Notes: generated from the letters alone by a model not told the origin. A stretch of 64,000 nucleotides of DNA from Spiroplasma diminutum CUAS-1 (GCF_000439455.1 NC_021833.1:124001-188000); one strand, 5' to 3'; positions 1 to 13,970 are shown, counted from the first letter of the stretch. Program-made: numbers and translations.

Positions 1-1665
1 TGAATTAGTGCAAATGAAATATATTCAACAGCAAAAAAAAGTTTTAGAAGATCTGCAATAACAAGTTTAGCATTAGTTACACTAACTGCTATTTTTTATC
101 CATTATATGCAGGGGTAAGTGCTAATGGTAATATATTTAATCCAAATAGTTGAAAAGGTATTGGTCTAATATTAACAGGAGCAGAAAAGGGTTTCGCTCC
201 GTATTGAATGTTAATGTTTGTTGCTCTAATATTTGGGACTAAGAATTTTGTTTCTGCTTTTTGATTTAGTGTTTATGAAACAATAATAATAGCCGATAAT
301 AAAAATGTTATTAGAAGAATTACTATTTTGTTCTCAGATATTCTAGTAAGTGGTCTTACATTTTATTTACTTGCAACAGTTGAAAATCCAATATTACCTT
401 TTATTCCAACATTACTTTACTCTCCAATAAAGGGTTTATTAATTTATATGTATGTTAAAAAGAAATATTTATGATTAAAATATTACAGAGATTTTAATAG
501 TTTTAAATTGAATACAACCACATCAAAAATAACATGATCTAATTTAGGTTCAACTTTATTATTGAATTCTGATATAGCTATTGCTTCAATTATATTAGGA
601 CTTAGTGTTTCTTCTACTCTATCACTTTATTTAGTTGTAGCACTAAATGTTAGATTGATTATGACAAACTTTGTTGTTTCTTTTAGAGAATTCTTTGTTA
701 CTTTAGTTGCTAAAAGAGGAAGAATTGGCTGAGAAAGTTATACAAAGTACGAGCTTTATACATATTTAATTGCTGCATTTACATTTATCAATATGTCAAT
801 TTTATCTCCATATTTTGTAAGCGCATTATATGCAAAAAATATTGTCATTGATTCAGCTGATGTTTGAAATAGAAACGCTTTTGAATTTATGTTTTATACA
901 CCAAACTTTTCAATACTTTATGGAGCAATTACTGCCTTTACAATACTTTGTGATGGTCAAATGACTCTTATTCAAGCAAAGGGAAGATATGGAGAGGTAT
1001 CAAAATTTCAAAATATTATAGGAATTATTTATATAATTGGGGCAGTCTTAATAACTTTTATTTTGGTAACATCAAAAGTTGGTGGAGAGTATACATTAGT
1101 GGTTGGTATTATAAGTATGTACACTGTTAAATTAGTATCCTTAATAATTAGATATAGTTATTTATGAATCTATGTTTGAAAATATGTTACTTATAATTCA
1201 ACTAAGAAAAATGTTTTAAATAACTTTTTAATTCTTATAATACCAATAATTTTGAGTGCAATATTAAATGTTTTATTTATTAGTAAAAAATTGAATATTG
1301 AAAAATCAACAGATCCTTCTGCGCATATTGCACCATTAATTGCTCTATTCTTTACAACAATTTTCGTTTCAATGACATTGTTAATATTATTTTCTTACAT
1401 TTTAAATGCAAAAGCATTTAATGGTATTATAAGAAATCTACCAATAGTTCAAAAAATTGTAACAAATAGATCCTCAGAACAAAGAAAAAAAAGATTTGAA
1501 GAATATGGTATAGATGTAGATGGAATTGTTGATAAAGGAAATCAAATTTCACATGCTATGTATGGTATTGAAGATAGTTCATTAAATAGTGAAATTCTTA
1601 ATGAATCAACAGAAATTAGCATAAATCCTAAAAGTGAAAATATTTTTGTTTTAAAAGGTAAGTAA
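1..1665 (+). CDS. Polytopic membrane protein, flippase-like (5' end outside window)
   Basis: The reading frame is open from the first base, so the start lies upstream; 554 residues are visible. TGA codons at base 1 and at several other points are read as Trp. The protein has many hydrophobic segments (roughly twelve or more membrane spans) and ends in a hydrophilic tail of about 75 residues that is probably cytoplasmic. The overall pattern of paired helices with short basic loops resembles MOP-superfamily flippases (Wzx/MviN-like), but I see no diagnostic motif. It is followed by its own terminator and then by a second large membrane protein, which could be functionally linked. Capsule or glycolipid export is only an inference. 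Confidence 0.6.
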
Positions 1666-1690
1666 AATCGATTTTATCGATTTTTTTTAT
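1664..1690 (+). terminator. Rho-independent terminator
   Basis: A 7-bp perfect stem AATCGAT/ATCGATT with loop TTT is followed by a run of T. It directly follows the stop codon of the flippase-like gene. Confidence 0.85.
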
Positions 1691-1748
1691 TTAATTTTAA
1701 GGAATAGTTTAATACTTTCAAGGTGCTATAATTTAGAAAGGTGAAAAT

Positions 1749-3362
1749 ATGGTAAATACTTCAATTTTTATTGCTTTAGGAATAGCAATGTTATATCTGT
1801 TTATGTTTTATACATCAGGTTTAATAATTACTGAATTATTCAAATTTAGAATAAAAAATTATTTTGTAGCAATAGCTACAGGTTTTTTTAGTTATTTTAC
1901 TTTTATTTCAGTTGCAACTTTCCCATTACAATTAATATCAGTTCTCCCATATGTTTTCTTTGTATATTATATTTTCGCAATATCAATTATTTATTTAATA
2001 TTCTGTTTTACTTTTACTAGATTTTGATTAAATACAAATTTCTTCAAAATAGATTCTTTAATATTCATTATGGTTGTTGGTATTTTTGTTGTAATTGATT
2101 ATGCTTCAATTGAATATATAACAAATGAGAATTTTAGTAGACATAAAAACACATTAGCTATTTTATATTGATTAAAAGATAATCCAGTATCATTTTTTAA
2201 TGATTCAACTTTATTTAACTTTTTAGGGTTTAAACCTTTTCAAGGTTGATATACTTTCCAATTATCTACAATAATAATGGTAGATGCTCAACCATATCAA
2301 TATAGAGATTTAATAATACCGTTATTAATTATTTTAGATGCCTTTTTAATCACATCAATATTATTTATATTTTATGAGTCATTTTCAATTAATGAAAAGA
2401 TATGAACTAGAATAAGAATATTCATATTAAGTTTATTAGTTTTTATTATTACAAGAGTTATTTTTTGATATTTCAACTACTCTATATTTGGAGGAGAAAT
2501 GATTTTAATTTATCTAATTATGTATGCAACAACAATGCTTCTTAGATATACAAGCTCAAATATTAGAGAAAGATTTAATCCTATTTTTGTAGGTATTGTT
2601 CTTGGAGGTTATATCTCATTTTCATGAGATAGTTCATATCAAATTTTGTTCTTAGTATATGCATTTGTATTTGCAATACAAAGAAAATTTAATCAGAACT
2701 TTACAAAGGATGTTTTACAAATCGCTATTTTTCCTTTAATTGGATTTATTTTTTATAACATTATTTTAAATTTATATTTACAAGCAATTATATTTGGTGG
2801 AATTTTATTATTAATGTTTTTAACATCATATTTAATGAATAAAAGATATAGCTTTGTTGCTAAATTTGAATTATTTTTAGAAAGTAGAAGTATATTTACA
2901 ATACTTTTAGTACCAATATTTTTTATGACTTTATCAACTGCTTTTATTTTGGCATTTAATGAAAATGTTCTATCAGAAAAATATAATTCATTAAATATTT
3001 TATATTTATGATTATCAATAATTAAAAATAATATTGCCAGACAATTTCTGACATTCGTATTATCTATGTTTTTATTAGCTGGATCTTTTGTTTGAATTTT
3101 CTTTAGAAAAAGAATTAAATGTAGTGCTTTTTCAAATATAGTAGATTTATTTCTTATAAGTTATTTAACATTTTATAATCCTATATCTGTTAGATTTATA
3201 AGTGTTTTCTATCCTAAAATGTTTGAAACAAATGGTATTGTTTTAATAGTTTTACTATTAACAACTTTAAATACTATTCCATACTCATTTAGTAGAAAAA
3301 GAACCGACCAGTTATTAAATGAAACTGTTGTAATAAAAAAATATTCAAGAATTAATTTTTAA
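1749..3362 (+). CDS. Large polytopic membrane protein of unknown function
   Basis: The 537-residue protein starts at an ATG preceded by an AGAAAGGTG ribosome binding site 6 bases upstream. Reading TGA as Trp joins what otherwise looks like separate fragments. It is hydrophobic nearly throughout, with perhaps 12-14 membrane spans and short basic loops. A soluble-looking stretch around residues 120-190 contains several aromatic and charged residues and may be an external loop. I recognise no transporter or glycosyltransferase motif. The next gene, ligA, begins 11 bases after the stop without a terminator, so ligA and the gat genes may be co-transcribed with it. Confidence 0.7.
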
Positions 3363-3373
3363 TAAGGAGAATT

Positions 3374-5368
<1,995 letters not shown>

Positions 5369-5369
5369 T

Positions 5370-5660
5370 ATGAAAATCAATTTAGAAATTTTAAATGAGC
5401 TTCAAGAAGAAGCAATGTTAGATTTATCACAAGAAGAACTTGAAAATATTCTTAAGTATGAAAATGAAATACTTAAAAAATTTGAAAAAGTATTGGCAAT
5501 AAATACTGATAATGTAATGGAACTACATTATCCATTTGAAATTCAATCAAATACTTTACGAGAAGATGATGAAACTAATGTTCTATCAAAAAATGATATA
5601 TTGAGTAATGCTCCAAGTACTAATGGTGATTTTATAACTATAACAAAGGTGGTAAAATAA
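5370..5660 (+). CDS. gatC: Asp/Glu-tRNA amidotransferase subunit C
   Basis: GatC is the small scaffolding subunit of the GatCAB complex, which converts Glu-tRNA(Gln), and in many bacteria Asp-tRNA(Asn), to the amide forms. The 96-residue protein has the typical N-terminal helix pair (LDLSQEELENILKYENEILKKFEKV) and a poorly conserved C-terminal half. Assignment leans on position: it sits between ligA and gatA with one-base gaps on both sides, a common mollicute and Bacillus arrangement. Confidence 0.88.
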   Translation: MKINLEILNELQEEAMLDLSQEELENILKYENEILKKFEKVLAINTDNVMELHYPFEIQSNTLREDDETNVLSKNDILSNAPSTNGDFITITKVVK

Positions 5661-5661
5661 T

Positions 5662-7131
5662 ATGGATTTTAAAAATACTACATTAAAAGAAATACATAAT
5701 AAATTAGTTAATAAAGAAATTACACCATTAGAATTAGTAAAGCAAACTTTAGAGGTTTCAAAAAAAGAATTAAATAGCAATTTTTTAATTACTCTTTGTG
5801 AAAATGAAGCTTTAAAATCTGCACAAGAATTAGAAGATAAAGTTGATATAAATAATATTTTGTCAGCAATCCCTTTTATTCATAAAGATAATATTTCAAC
5901 AAAAGGTATTTTAACTACAGCTGGATCAAAAATTTTATCAAATTATATTCCCTCATTTGATGCAACTATTGCAACAAAATTTAAAGATGCAAAATCAATT
6001 TTAATTGGTAAAGCAGCATTAGATGAATTATCAATGGGAGGAACTGGATTATTTTCATTTAATGGTGAAGTTAGAAATCCATATGATAATGAGAGAATAG
6101 TTGGTGGAAGCTCAAGTGGTAGTGCATATGCAGTTGCAAAAGGTATCGTTCCTTTTGCAACTGGAGGAGATACTGGAGATTCAATTAGAAAACCTGCTAG
6201 TTTCAATGGTATTGTTGGATTTAAACCAACTTATGGATCAATTTCAAGATATGGAGCAATACCATATGCGCCAAGTTTAGATCATTTGGGATTCTTTACA
6301 AATAATGTTGAGGATTTAGCCTATCTTTGTGAAGCAACATATGAAAAGGATATTAAAGACTTTACTTCAATTGAAAATAATCATGAATTCATAAAAAATA
6401 TAAATTCAGTTGATAAGAAAATAAAATTTGGTTATATAAAACAAGTTGATGACATAATTGAAGGTCAATTGGCAAAAGAGTATAAAAAAATGTATGGTAT
6501 TTTAAAAAATGAAGGTCATGAAGTTGTTGAATTAGACTTTAATGAAGACTTATTAAAAGCAATTCCTGCAACATACATGATGATTTCTTTTGCAGAGGGT
6601 GTTTCTTCAAATTATAATTTGGATGGAATTAAATATGGAATTAGAGCTAATGGAAAAGATTATAAGGAAATAATTAAAAATTCAAGAACTCAGGCTTTTG
6701 GCGAAACTGTTAAGAGAAGATTTATTATTGGTAGTTATCAATTAAAATCAGAAAATCAAGAATTACTTTTAGCTAAATCAAAAAAAGTAAGAAGGTTAAT
6801 AGTAGAAGAAATTGAAAGATTATATCAAAAAGTTGATATATTGATTTTGCCTCCAACTATTAAACCAGCTCCAACTGTTAAGGAAGTTTATGGTGTTGAT
6901 ATAGAACAACAAAAAAATGAAAATAATTCTTTTATTGATGATTTATTAATTCTTGCAAATTTTAATGGTATGCCATCTATTACTATTCCTTTTGTTAAAG
7001 AAGACAATATGCCAATTGGTATAAATTTAAATGCAAAACCAAAAGAGGATTTAAAAGTTTTACAAGCAGCAAAATATTTGGAACAAATAATTAATGATAA
7101 TTTTAGACAAGTAGGTGATTTTAATGAATAA
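5662..7131 (+). CDS. gatA: Glutamyl-tRNA(Gln) amidotransferase subunit A
   Basis: GatA is the glutaminase/amidase subunit that supplies ammonia to GatB. The 489-residue protein has the amidase signature: the catalytic Lys in HKDNISTKG, the cis-Ser in GGSSSGSAYAVA, and the nucleophilic Ser in DTGDSIRKPASF. In most family members the latter reads DTGGSIR, so the Gly-to-Asp change before the nucleophile is unusual, though the Ser itself is kept. It is one base downstream of gatC and overlaps gatB by 8 bases, consistent with translational coupling in one operon. Confidence 0.95.
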   Translation: MDFKNTTLKEIHNKLVNKEITPLELVKQTLEVSKKELNSNFLITLCENEALKSAQELEDKVDINNILSAIPFIHKDNISTKGILTTAGSKILSNYIPSFDATIATKFKDAKSILIGKAALDELSMGGTGLFSFNGEVRNPYDNERIVGGSSSGSAYAVAKGIVPFATGGDTGDSIRKPASFNGIVGFKPTYGSISRYGAIPYAPSLDHLGFFTNNVEDLAYLCEATYEKDIKDFTSIENNHEFIKNINSVDKKIKFGYIKQVDDIIEGQLAKEYKKMYGILKNEGHEVVELDFNEDLLKAIPATYMMISFAEGVSSNYNLDGIKYGIRANGKDYKEIIKNSRTQAFGETVKRRFIIGSYQLKSENQELLLAKSKKVRRLIVEEIERLYQKVDILILPPTIKPAPTVKEVYGVDIEQQKNENNSFIDDLLILANFNGMPSITIPFVKEDNMPIGINLNAKPKEDLKVLQAAKYLEQIINDNFRQVGDFNE

Positions 7132-8563
7132 TTTTGAAGTAATTATAGGTATTGAAAATCACGTTGAATTAAAGACAAATTCTAAAATGTTTGGATTAGG
7201 ACCAGTAACATATGGAGAAATTCCAAATTCACAAGTATCTGAAGTTGATATGGGTTATCCAGGAACTTTACCTTCTGTTAACAAAGAAGGTGTTAGACTT
7301 GCTTTACTTGCTTGTAATGCATTAAATATGCAAATAGATCCGCTTTTAAGATTTGATAGAAAGAATTATTTCTATCCAGATTTAGTAAAGGGTTACCAAA
7401 TTACTCAACAATTTTTTCCAATTGGACAAGAGGGAAAATTAGAAATTACTTTAGAAGATGGAACAATAAAAATAATTGAAATTGAAAGACTTCATATTGA
7501 AGAAGATACTGCAAAACAAACTCATAAAGATGATTTAACTTATATTGATTACAATAGAAGTGGTGTTGGACTTGTTGAAATAGTTTCAAAGCCATTAATT
7601 AGAAGTGCATTTGAAGCAGTTGAATATGTAAATCAATTGAGAGAAATTTTATTATTCTTGGGAGTAAGCGATGTAAAAATGAATGAAGGTTCATTGAGAT
7701 GTGATATAAATATTTCTCTAAGACCATATGGTTATGATGGTTTTGGTCCAAAAGTTGAAATTAAAAATTTAAATTCTTTAAGTAATGTTAAAAAATCAAT
7801 TGAATTTGAAATTAAAAGACAATCAAAAATACTATTATCTGGAGGAGAAATTGATCAAGAAACTAGAAGATTTGATGAAGCATCTCAAGAAACTGTTTTA
7901 ATGAGAAAAAAAGTTAATGCAGTAGATTATAAATATTTTAGAGAACCTAATATTTTTCCTATTATGCTTGAACAAAAGTGAATTAACGAAGTAGTTAATA
8001 ATTCTCCTGAATTAGCAAGCAAAAAAAGAAAAAAATATACTAGCGAATATAATTTATCATTAGATGATACAAATTATATTCTTTCAGATTTAGCTCTTGT
8101 AAAATTTTTTGAAGAAGCAATTTTGTTAGGTTCTGACCCAAAAAAAATTGCAAATTATTTAATAACTGATATTAAAGCTTTATTAAATAAAGATGGAATT
8201 GAAATAAAGGATTCAAAAATAAAGCCTAAAGATATACACGAAATTATTTCTATGTTAGACGAAGGATTAATTTCTTCAAAACATGTAAAAACAATTCTTC
8301 CAATAGCTTTTGAATCAGAAAAAGATATTAAATCAATAACAGAAGAAAATAACTTAAAGTTAATTTCAAATGTAAATGAAATAAGAGATATTTTAATTCC
8401 GATAGTTGAACAAAATTTAGATTTAATAAAAGAACAATACGAACAAAGACCAGAAAGAATTGAAAAAACTTTAATGGGACAACTTATGAAAGAAACAGGT
8501 GGAAATGTTAATCCAACTGTTGCAACAGAAGTAATTGTTGAATTGATTAAAAATAGTTTATAA
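7124..8563 (+). CDS. gatB: Aspartyl/glutamyl-tRNA amidotransferase subunit B
   Basis: GatB phosphorylates the misacylated tRNA carboxylate and transfers ammonia to it. The protein has 479 residues with the family signature near the N terminus (GIENHVELKTNSKMFG, VDMGYPGTLPSVN) and a C-terminal YqeY-like domain ending in the tRNA-binding tail (KETGGNVNPTVATEVI). I prefer the ATG at 7124, which has an AGGTGAT site upstream, over an in-frame GTG nine bases earlier that lies inside this site. An in-frame TGA near residue 286 is Trp. It is the last gene of the lig-gat run and ends at a bidirectional terminator. Confidence 0.95.
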
Positions 8564-8594
8564 AAAAATGCTAATATTAGTTAGCATTTTTTTA
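8561..8594. terminator. Bidirectional terminator between gatB and ktrA
   Basis: The inverted repeat AATGCTAA/TTAGCATT is flanked by an A run and a T run, so it works in both directions. It overlaps the ktrA stop codon. Confidence 0.88.
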
Positions 8595-9287
8595 TTCTTC
8601 AATTTCTTGTTCACCTCTAATTTTTAGAACAAGATCATTTACAACATTATTTTTTGCATATACTCCAAGAATGTCTCCCTCTTTAAGAATTGTATATTCA
8701 TCAGGAAGTATTGTCTTACCATTTCTTTTAATTTGAATTATATTAAAGTCTTTATTTGAAATTAATCCTGCATCAAAGATTGACTTATCAATAATATCTT
8801 CTTCGTAAACAGTAATACTTGTAAAGACGTATTCATTATCAATTGACTGTACTTCACTTTCAATATCAAAAAGTGATTTTGTAGCAACCATTTTTCCTGT
8901 TATAACATCTGGAATAATTACTTTGTCTTCTTCTAAACCAAGAGCTAAAAGTATTCTTTTATGTCTTTCATCTCTTGCTTTAACAATTATATTTTCCACA
9001 CCTAAGTCGATTAAGTTTAATACTGTTAAAATACTTGATTCCATATTTCCACCAAAACAAACGATTACTCCATCATATTGAGATATACCATTTTTTTCAA
9101 GCGCATTTTTATTTGTAGCATCTAAAACTATTCCTTCAACAGATTCAAATTGATTTATATGTAAATTCAATCTCTCTTCATCATAATCAAATATTTTAAT
9201 AAGTTGTTTTTTTTCATCAAGTGTTTGTGCAACTGATAGTCCAAAGTAGTTTGCTCCAAATATAGCAAAACTTTTTTTTCTAGCCAT
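8592..9287 (-). CDS. ktrA: Potassium uptake regulatory subunit KtrA/TrkA
   Basis: This cytoplasmic ring-forming protein gates the potassium channel subunit in response to nucleotides. It has 231 residues: an RCK_N Rossmann domain (FAIFGANYFGLSVAQTL, acidic residue at the end of strand 2) and a C-terminal RCK_C/TrkA_C domain from about residue 140. The usual GxGxxG turn is GANYFG here, keeping only the last glycine spacing. The gene diverges from ktrB, the membrane partner, across a 90-bp region that carries two back-to-back -10 boxes. Confidence 0.93.
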   Translation of the reverse strand: MARKKSFAIFGANYFGLSVAQTLDEKKQLIKIFDYDEERLNLHINQFESVEGIVLDATNKNALEKNGISQYDGVIVCFGGNMESSILTVLNLIDLGVENIIVKARDERHKRILLALGLEEDKVIIPDVITGKMVATKSLFDIESEVQSIDNEYVFTSITVYEEDIIDKSIFDAGLISNKDFNIIQIKRNGKTILPDEYTILKEGDILGVYAKNNVVNDLVLKIRGEQEIEE

Positions 9288-9314
9288 ATTAATACCAACT
9301 TTCTAGCTCTTTAA

Positions 9315-9347
9315 ATTATACAACTCTTTTCAGGTTTAATGTATAAT
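9315..9347. promoter_or_regulatory. Divergent promoters for ktrA and ktrB
   Basis: The 90-bp gap has a TATAAT on the minus strand (9315-9320) facing ktrA and a TATAAT on the plus strand (9342-9347) facing ktrB. The -35 boxes are weak. The two -10 boxes are 21 bases apart, so the promoters probably interfere or share control. Confidence 0.6.
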
Positions 9348-9377
9348 TTAATGTAGATTTGAAAGAGGTTAATTTTT

Positions 9378-11036
9378 ATGAAAAATTCTTCAAAAGATGA
9401 AAAAGATAATATAAAAAAGAAATCTTTTAAAAAGAAAAAAGATCTTAAAAATAACAATGAAAAGTTTTTTTATAAATTAAAAAATTGATGACCTTTTTCA
9501 AGGGTTAGTGGAAAAATAATAATGGCATATCTAATTGCAATCATAACAGGTGGTTTTTTATTATCAATTCCAGGAATTGTAAAGGACCCAGAGAATCATT
9601 GAGATTTCATAACAGGAATGTTTACAGCATCTAGTGCAATTTCAGATACAGGAATAACAATGATTCAAACAAATACGGGTTATTCTTTTATGGGGCAATT
9701 GTTAATAATTATAATGTGTCAAATTGGAGGAATTGGAATTCTTACAATTAAAATTACTCTTTTAGTAATGATTGGAAGAAAAGTTTCTTTAGATGATCAG
9801 AATATAGCTCAAACAGAGAGAGGTAATAACAGTTTATCCAATACAGTAGAAATGATAAAAGATGCTTTTATATTTTTATTATCTTTAGAATTAATTGGTT
9901 CAATTGTTTTGTTTTTTGGATTTTATTTTACTCCAATTTCTTTGAGTGGAACTGTTGAATTAGATCCTAATTCAGTTACAAGTCCATATAATGATTTTGG
10001 AAAATCACTTTGAGCTGCAATTTTTCACTCAATTAGTGCAACAAATAATGCAGGTTTTGATATTATAAGTGGAAATTCTTTGGTTCCTTATAATCAAGGA
10101 AATTCTCATGCATATTTAATACAAATTACCTTTTTATTACAATGAGTTATTGGTGGGCTTGGTTATCCAACATATCATGATATTAAAAAGAAAATAAAAG
10201 CTAGAAGAGAAGGAAAAAAAGTTAAATTCTCTTTATTTACAAAGTTAAATTTTATTACTTATATTACACTGTTTATTTTGGGACCAATATTAGTTTTTTT
10301 AACAGAATATTTAACTGTTGAAAACAGTCAAATTCTATTAAATGGCTATTATCTTGATAAAGAAGTACTTTCAGAAAAAAGTGGAGAAATTATAAAGACA
10401 AAAGTATGAGTATCTGATGGATGAAAACCCACTCATGTTTGAATGATGGATTTAATATTTAATGTCTCTTCAACTAGAAATGCAGGTTTTGCAACAGTTG
10501 ATGTAAATAGTTTTACAGCTGGAAGTAAGTATTTATTATCAATTTGAATGTTTATTGGAGCTGCACCTTCTTCAACAGCGGGGGGAATTAGGACTACAAC
10601 TTTTGCAATATGTGTATTGGCAATATTCTCAATTATGAGAAATAAAAAATCAGTTGAAGCATTTAAAAGAAAAATTCCAGATGAAACAGTTAAACGAGCA
10701 TTTGCAGTAGTATTTATTTCATTCTTTATAGTTATAACAAGTATTTTTGTTGTTTATTTAGATAGTAATAAAATGTTATATGGAACAGATACAACAGAAC
10801 ATACTGAAGCTACTATAATTAAACTTATAATGTATGTATGTAGTGCCTTTGGAACTGTTGGTTTTCAACCATTTCCAAATGAACAGATTATACAATTAGG
10901 TGTATTGAGTAAAATCATGTTAGTTATAACAATGTTTATAGGTCAACTTGGTATTTCAAATACACTACTTGCTTTTGTAAAACAAAAAAACAAGCAAAAT
11001 TACGGGTTCTTAGAAGAAGAAGTTACAATTGGATAA
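9378..11036 (+). CDS. ktrB: Potassium uptake channel subunit KtrB/TrkH
   Basis: This membrane subunit conducts potassium, probably with sodium coupling, and partners with KtrA. The protein has 552 residues. Four pore loops are visible with filter-like motifs: TASSAISDTGIT, SATNNAGFDI, STRNAGFATV and CSAFGTVGFQP. The N-terminal 35 residues are very rich in Lys and Asn and precede the first membrane span. The ATG at 9378 follows an AGAGG site. Several TGA codons are read as Trp. The gene ends at a clear terminator. Confidence 0.93.
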
Positions 11037-11063
11037 AAAAATGAACTATTAAGTTCTTTTTTT
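11034..11063 (+). terminator. Terminator of ktrB
   Basis: A GAACT/AGTTC stem extended by A/T pairs is followed by seven T. It begins at the ktrB stop codon. Confidence 0.8.
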
Positions 11064-11113
11064 ATCTTTATTCAAAACTTTTTATAAGCCAATAATAATG
11101 GGCATATAAAAGA

Positions 11114-11152
11114 TACTTTAAATATATAAGTTTGACTTATATATTTAAAGTA
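11114..11152 (+). promoter_or_regulatory. Perfect 18-bp inverted repeat in the leader of the P2-type ATPase
   Basis: Stems at 11114-11131 and 11135-11152 match perfectly with a three-base loop (TTG). No T run follows, so it is not a standard terminator. It ends 43 bases before the ATPase start. A second smaller palindrome (AAGATTT/AAATCTT, about 11169-11183) adjoins the ribosome binding site. It could be a protein operator or a leader hairpin that responds to ions or blocks read-through. Confidence 0.6.
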
Positions 11153-11195
11153 GTATGATTTAGTGGTTAAGATTTTAAATCTTTGAGGTGAATAA

Positions 11196-13931
11196 ATGAA
11201 TACAAATATTAATGAAAATAAAGAGGAACTTGTAGACTCCAAGACTCTGAGTTTGGATCAAGAGTGATACAAACTTTCTAATAAAAAAATTTGTAGTGTT
11301 TTAGAAACGAATCCAGAAACTGGATTAACTGACAGAGAAGCTAAAATAAGACTTGAAAAATATGGAAGAAATAATCTGCCTAAAAGTAAAAAGCCAAATT
11401 GATTTGTAATATTTTTGAAAAGTTTTTTAGACCCACTTAGTTTAATTATGATTTTATCAGGTCTAGTATCAGGGTTGGTAGCTATTACCTCTCAAAAAAT
11501 TGAAACAGTTGATATAACAGGATTAGTTATTATTTCAATAATAGTATTAACTAACTCAATTATTGCAACTGTTCAAGAAGTTAAGTCACTAAATCAAGTT
11601 GCGCATTTAAATGAAAATAAACAAACAGCAATTGTTTTAAGAAATTCAAAAAAGACGGAAATAGATATTGAAGAATTAGTTCCTGGAGATATAATTTTTG
11701 TTAATTCTGGTGGATTTGTTCCTGCAGATACAAGAATTATAGATAACCAATTATTAAAAATTGATGAATCTGCTCTAACTGGTGAAAATGAGCCAGTTAA
11801 GAAAATATCAGATTCAATTAAAGAACAAAACTTAATGTTAGGTGATCAAAAAAATATAGCATTTATGTCAACTTTAGTACTTGAAGGTAAAATGATGGGT
11901 GTTATTTTTGGAACTGGTCAAGATTCAGAAATTGGAAAAATTGCTACAAAAATTAGTTCACATAAACCAGAAAAAACACCTTTAGAAAGAAAAGTTACTC
12001 ATTTAACTGCAACTATTGGTTTAGCATCAATAATATTGGGTTTAATTTTATTTTTAACTTCATTCTTTTTATTAACAGATGAAAATTCAAAAACTATTAA
12101 AGAATTATTAGTGATTTCAGTTTCTGCTGCAATATCTTTAATTCCTGAATCTCTAACAATAATAGTAAAAATCTGTTTAATGGTAGCAACTAAAAAGATG
12201 GCTAAAAAGAATGTTATTATTAAAAATCCAAAATCAATCGAAACATTGGGAAATGTTAATGTAATTTGTTCAGATAAAACAGGAACATTAACTCAAAACA
12301 AAATGACAGTTGATAAAATATTTATTGACTTCAAAGAAATGGACTATAAAGATTTTGAAAAAAATAAATATAAAGAATTAATAAATTGTATTACATTATG
12401 TAGTGATGCAATTGTTGAAAAAGAAAAAATAGGTAGTGCAACTGAGATAGCAACAATAGATTTTATTAAGAAATTTGAAATTGACTATAAAAAAATGCGC
12501 TTAATACATGAAAGATTTGATGAAATACCTTTTGACTCAAAAAGAAAACTTATGACAACTTTAAATGAAGTCGAAAGTAGAAAAATGGTTTATGTAAAAG
12601 GAGCAGTAGATTATTTATTAGATATTTGTACTAATAAATTAATAAATGGAAAAATAACACCACTTACTCAAGAAGATAAGCAAATAATTCAAGATCAATT
12701 ATATAGTTTTGCAAAAAGGGGATTAAGAGTACTTGGTTTTTCTCAAAAGGACATAACAGAAAATAAAGAAAAATATGAATCTAATCTTACTTTCTTGGGT
12801 TGTGTTGCAATAATTGACCCACCAAGAGAAGAAGTAAAAGCATCAATTGAAGAAGCGAAAAAAGGTGGAATTCGTGTAATTATGATTACAGGTGATCATA
12901 AAATAACAGCTTTTGAAATTGCTTCAAGACTAGGTATTGCAGATAACAATTTTGATGGTGTTTTAACAGGTCAAGATATTAATGAATTATCAAATGAGCA
13001 ATTAAAAGAAAGATTAAAGAGAACAAATGTTTTTGCAAGAGTTAATCCAGAACATAAGGCGTTAATTGTTGAATTATTACAAGAAGAAAACAATATTGTA
13101 GCAATGACAGGTGATGGAGTAAACGACTCACCAAGTTTAGTAAAAGCAGATATTGGTATATCAATGGGAATAACTGGTACTGAAGTTGCAAAAGGTGTAA
13201 GTGATGTTATTCTTGCAGATGACAATTTTAAAAGTATTATTTCTGGAGTTAATTCAGGAAGAAATGTTTATGAGAAAATTAAATACTCAATTTCATTTTT
13301 AATTGCAGCAAATATTAGTCAAATATTAACACTATTATTAATCTTAATAATTAATAAGGATATCGCTTTAAACTCAGTTAATATTTTATTTCACATTTTT
13401 ATTATTGAAACAATAGTTGCAGTTCCGATTGGTATGCAAAAAGAGAGAAGAGGAGTAATGAAAAATCCACCTCCAACTCACAAAAGGGAAAGTTTATTAA
13501 AAGGAATCACATTACAAATTATTATAACTACTCTATTCAATACTTTATTCGCTGTATTAAACTATGAAATAGCAATATTATGATTTGGAAGTGATGCAAA
13601 AGAATTTGCAAAAACAGGAGTTTATATTGCAATTATGTTTTCACCAATTTTTTACTCATTGCTGTATAATAATTTCTTTCTTCCGATTAAAACAACAAAG
13701 GATTTAAAAGAAATTGATAAATATAGACCAAATAAATGATTATTAATTTTAATGTTGGTTGCATTTATAACAACAACATTAACGCTAATACCTATTGAAA
13801 CTATTAATGAATTTTTTGATTTTAAAACAAAAGGATTAAATCCTATTTTGGCTATAATATTTTTTATAAATTCTTTATTACCAACAGTATGTATTTATTT
13901 AACTTATAAATTAATACTAAAATTTATTTAA
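11196..13931 (+). CDS. P-type cation-transporting ATPase (P2 family)
   Basis: The 911-residue membrane pump has the full P-type core. The actuator loop is DESALTGENEPV, the phosphorylated Asp is residue 360 in CSDKTGTLTQNKM, the N-domain has the KGA motif, and the hinge is MTGDGVNDSPSL. Helix M4 reads IPESLTIIV, close to the PE(G/S)L motif of Ca2+ and Na+/K+ pumps (P2A/P2C-like) and unlike the MgtA-type at 30398. The transported ion cannot be fixed from sequence; Ca2+ or Na+ export is most likely. The ATG at 11196 follows GAGGTG. It sits directly after the potassium uptake gene, consistent with monovalent or divalent cation homeostasis. Confidence 0.92.
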
Positions 13932-13932
13932 T

Positions 13933-13970
13933 ATAAAACAAAAGGCACTTTTTAGTACCTTTTGTTTTAT
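13933..13970 (+). terminator. Terminator of P2-type ATPase
   Basis: The stem ATAAAACAAAAGG/CCTTTTGTTTTAT is perfect over 13 bp and starts two bases after the stop codon. The 3' arm is T-rich. Confidence 0.85.

Noticed and set aside
12971-13225. Minus-strand open frame inside the P2-type ATPase gene
   Set aside because: It is a shadow of a strongly conserved gene with no ribosome binding site. The same holds for minus frames inside gatA, potA, leuS and folD.
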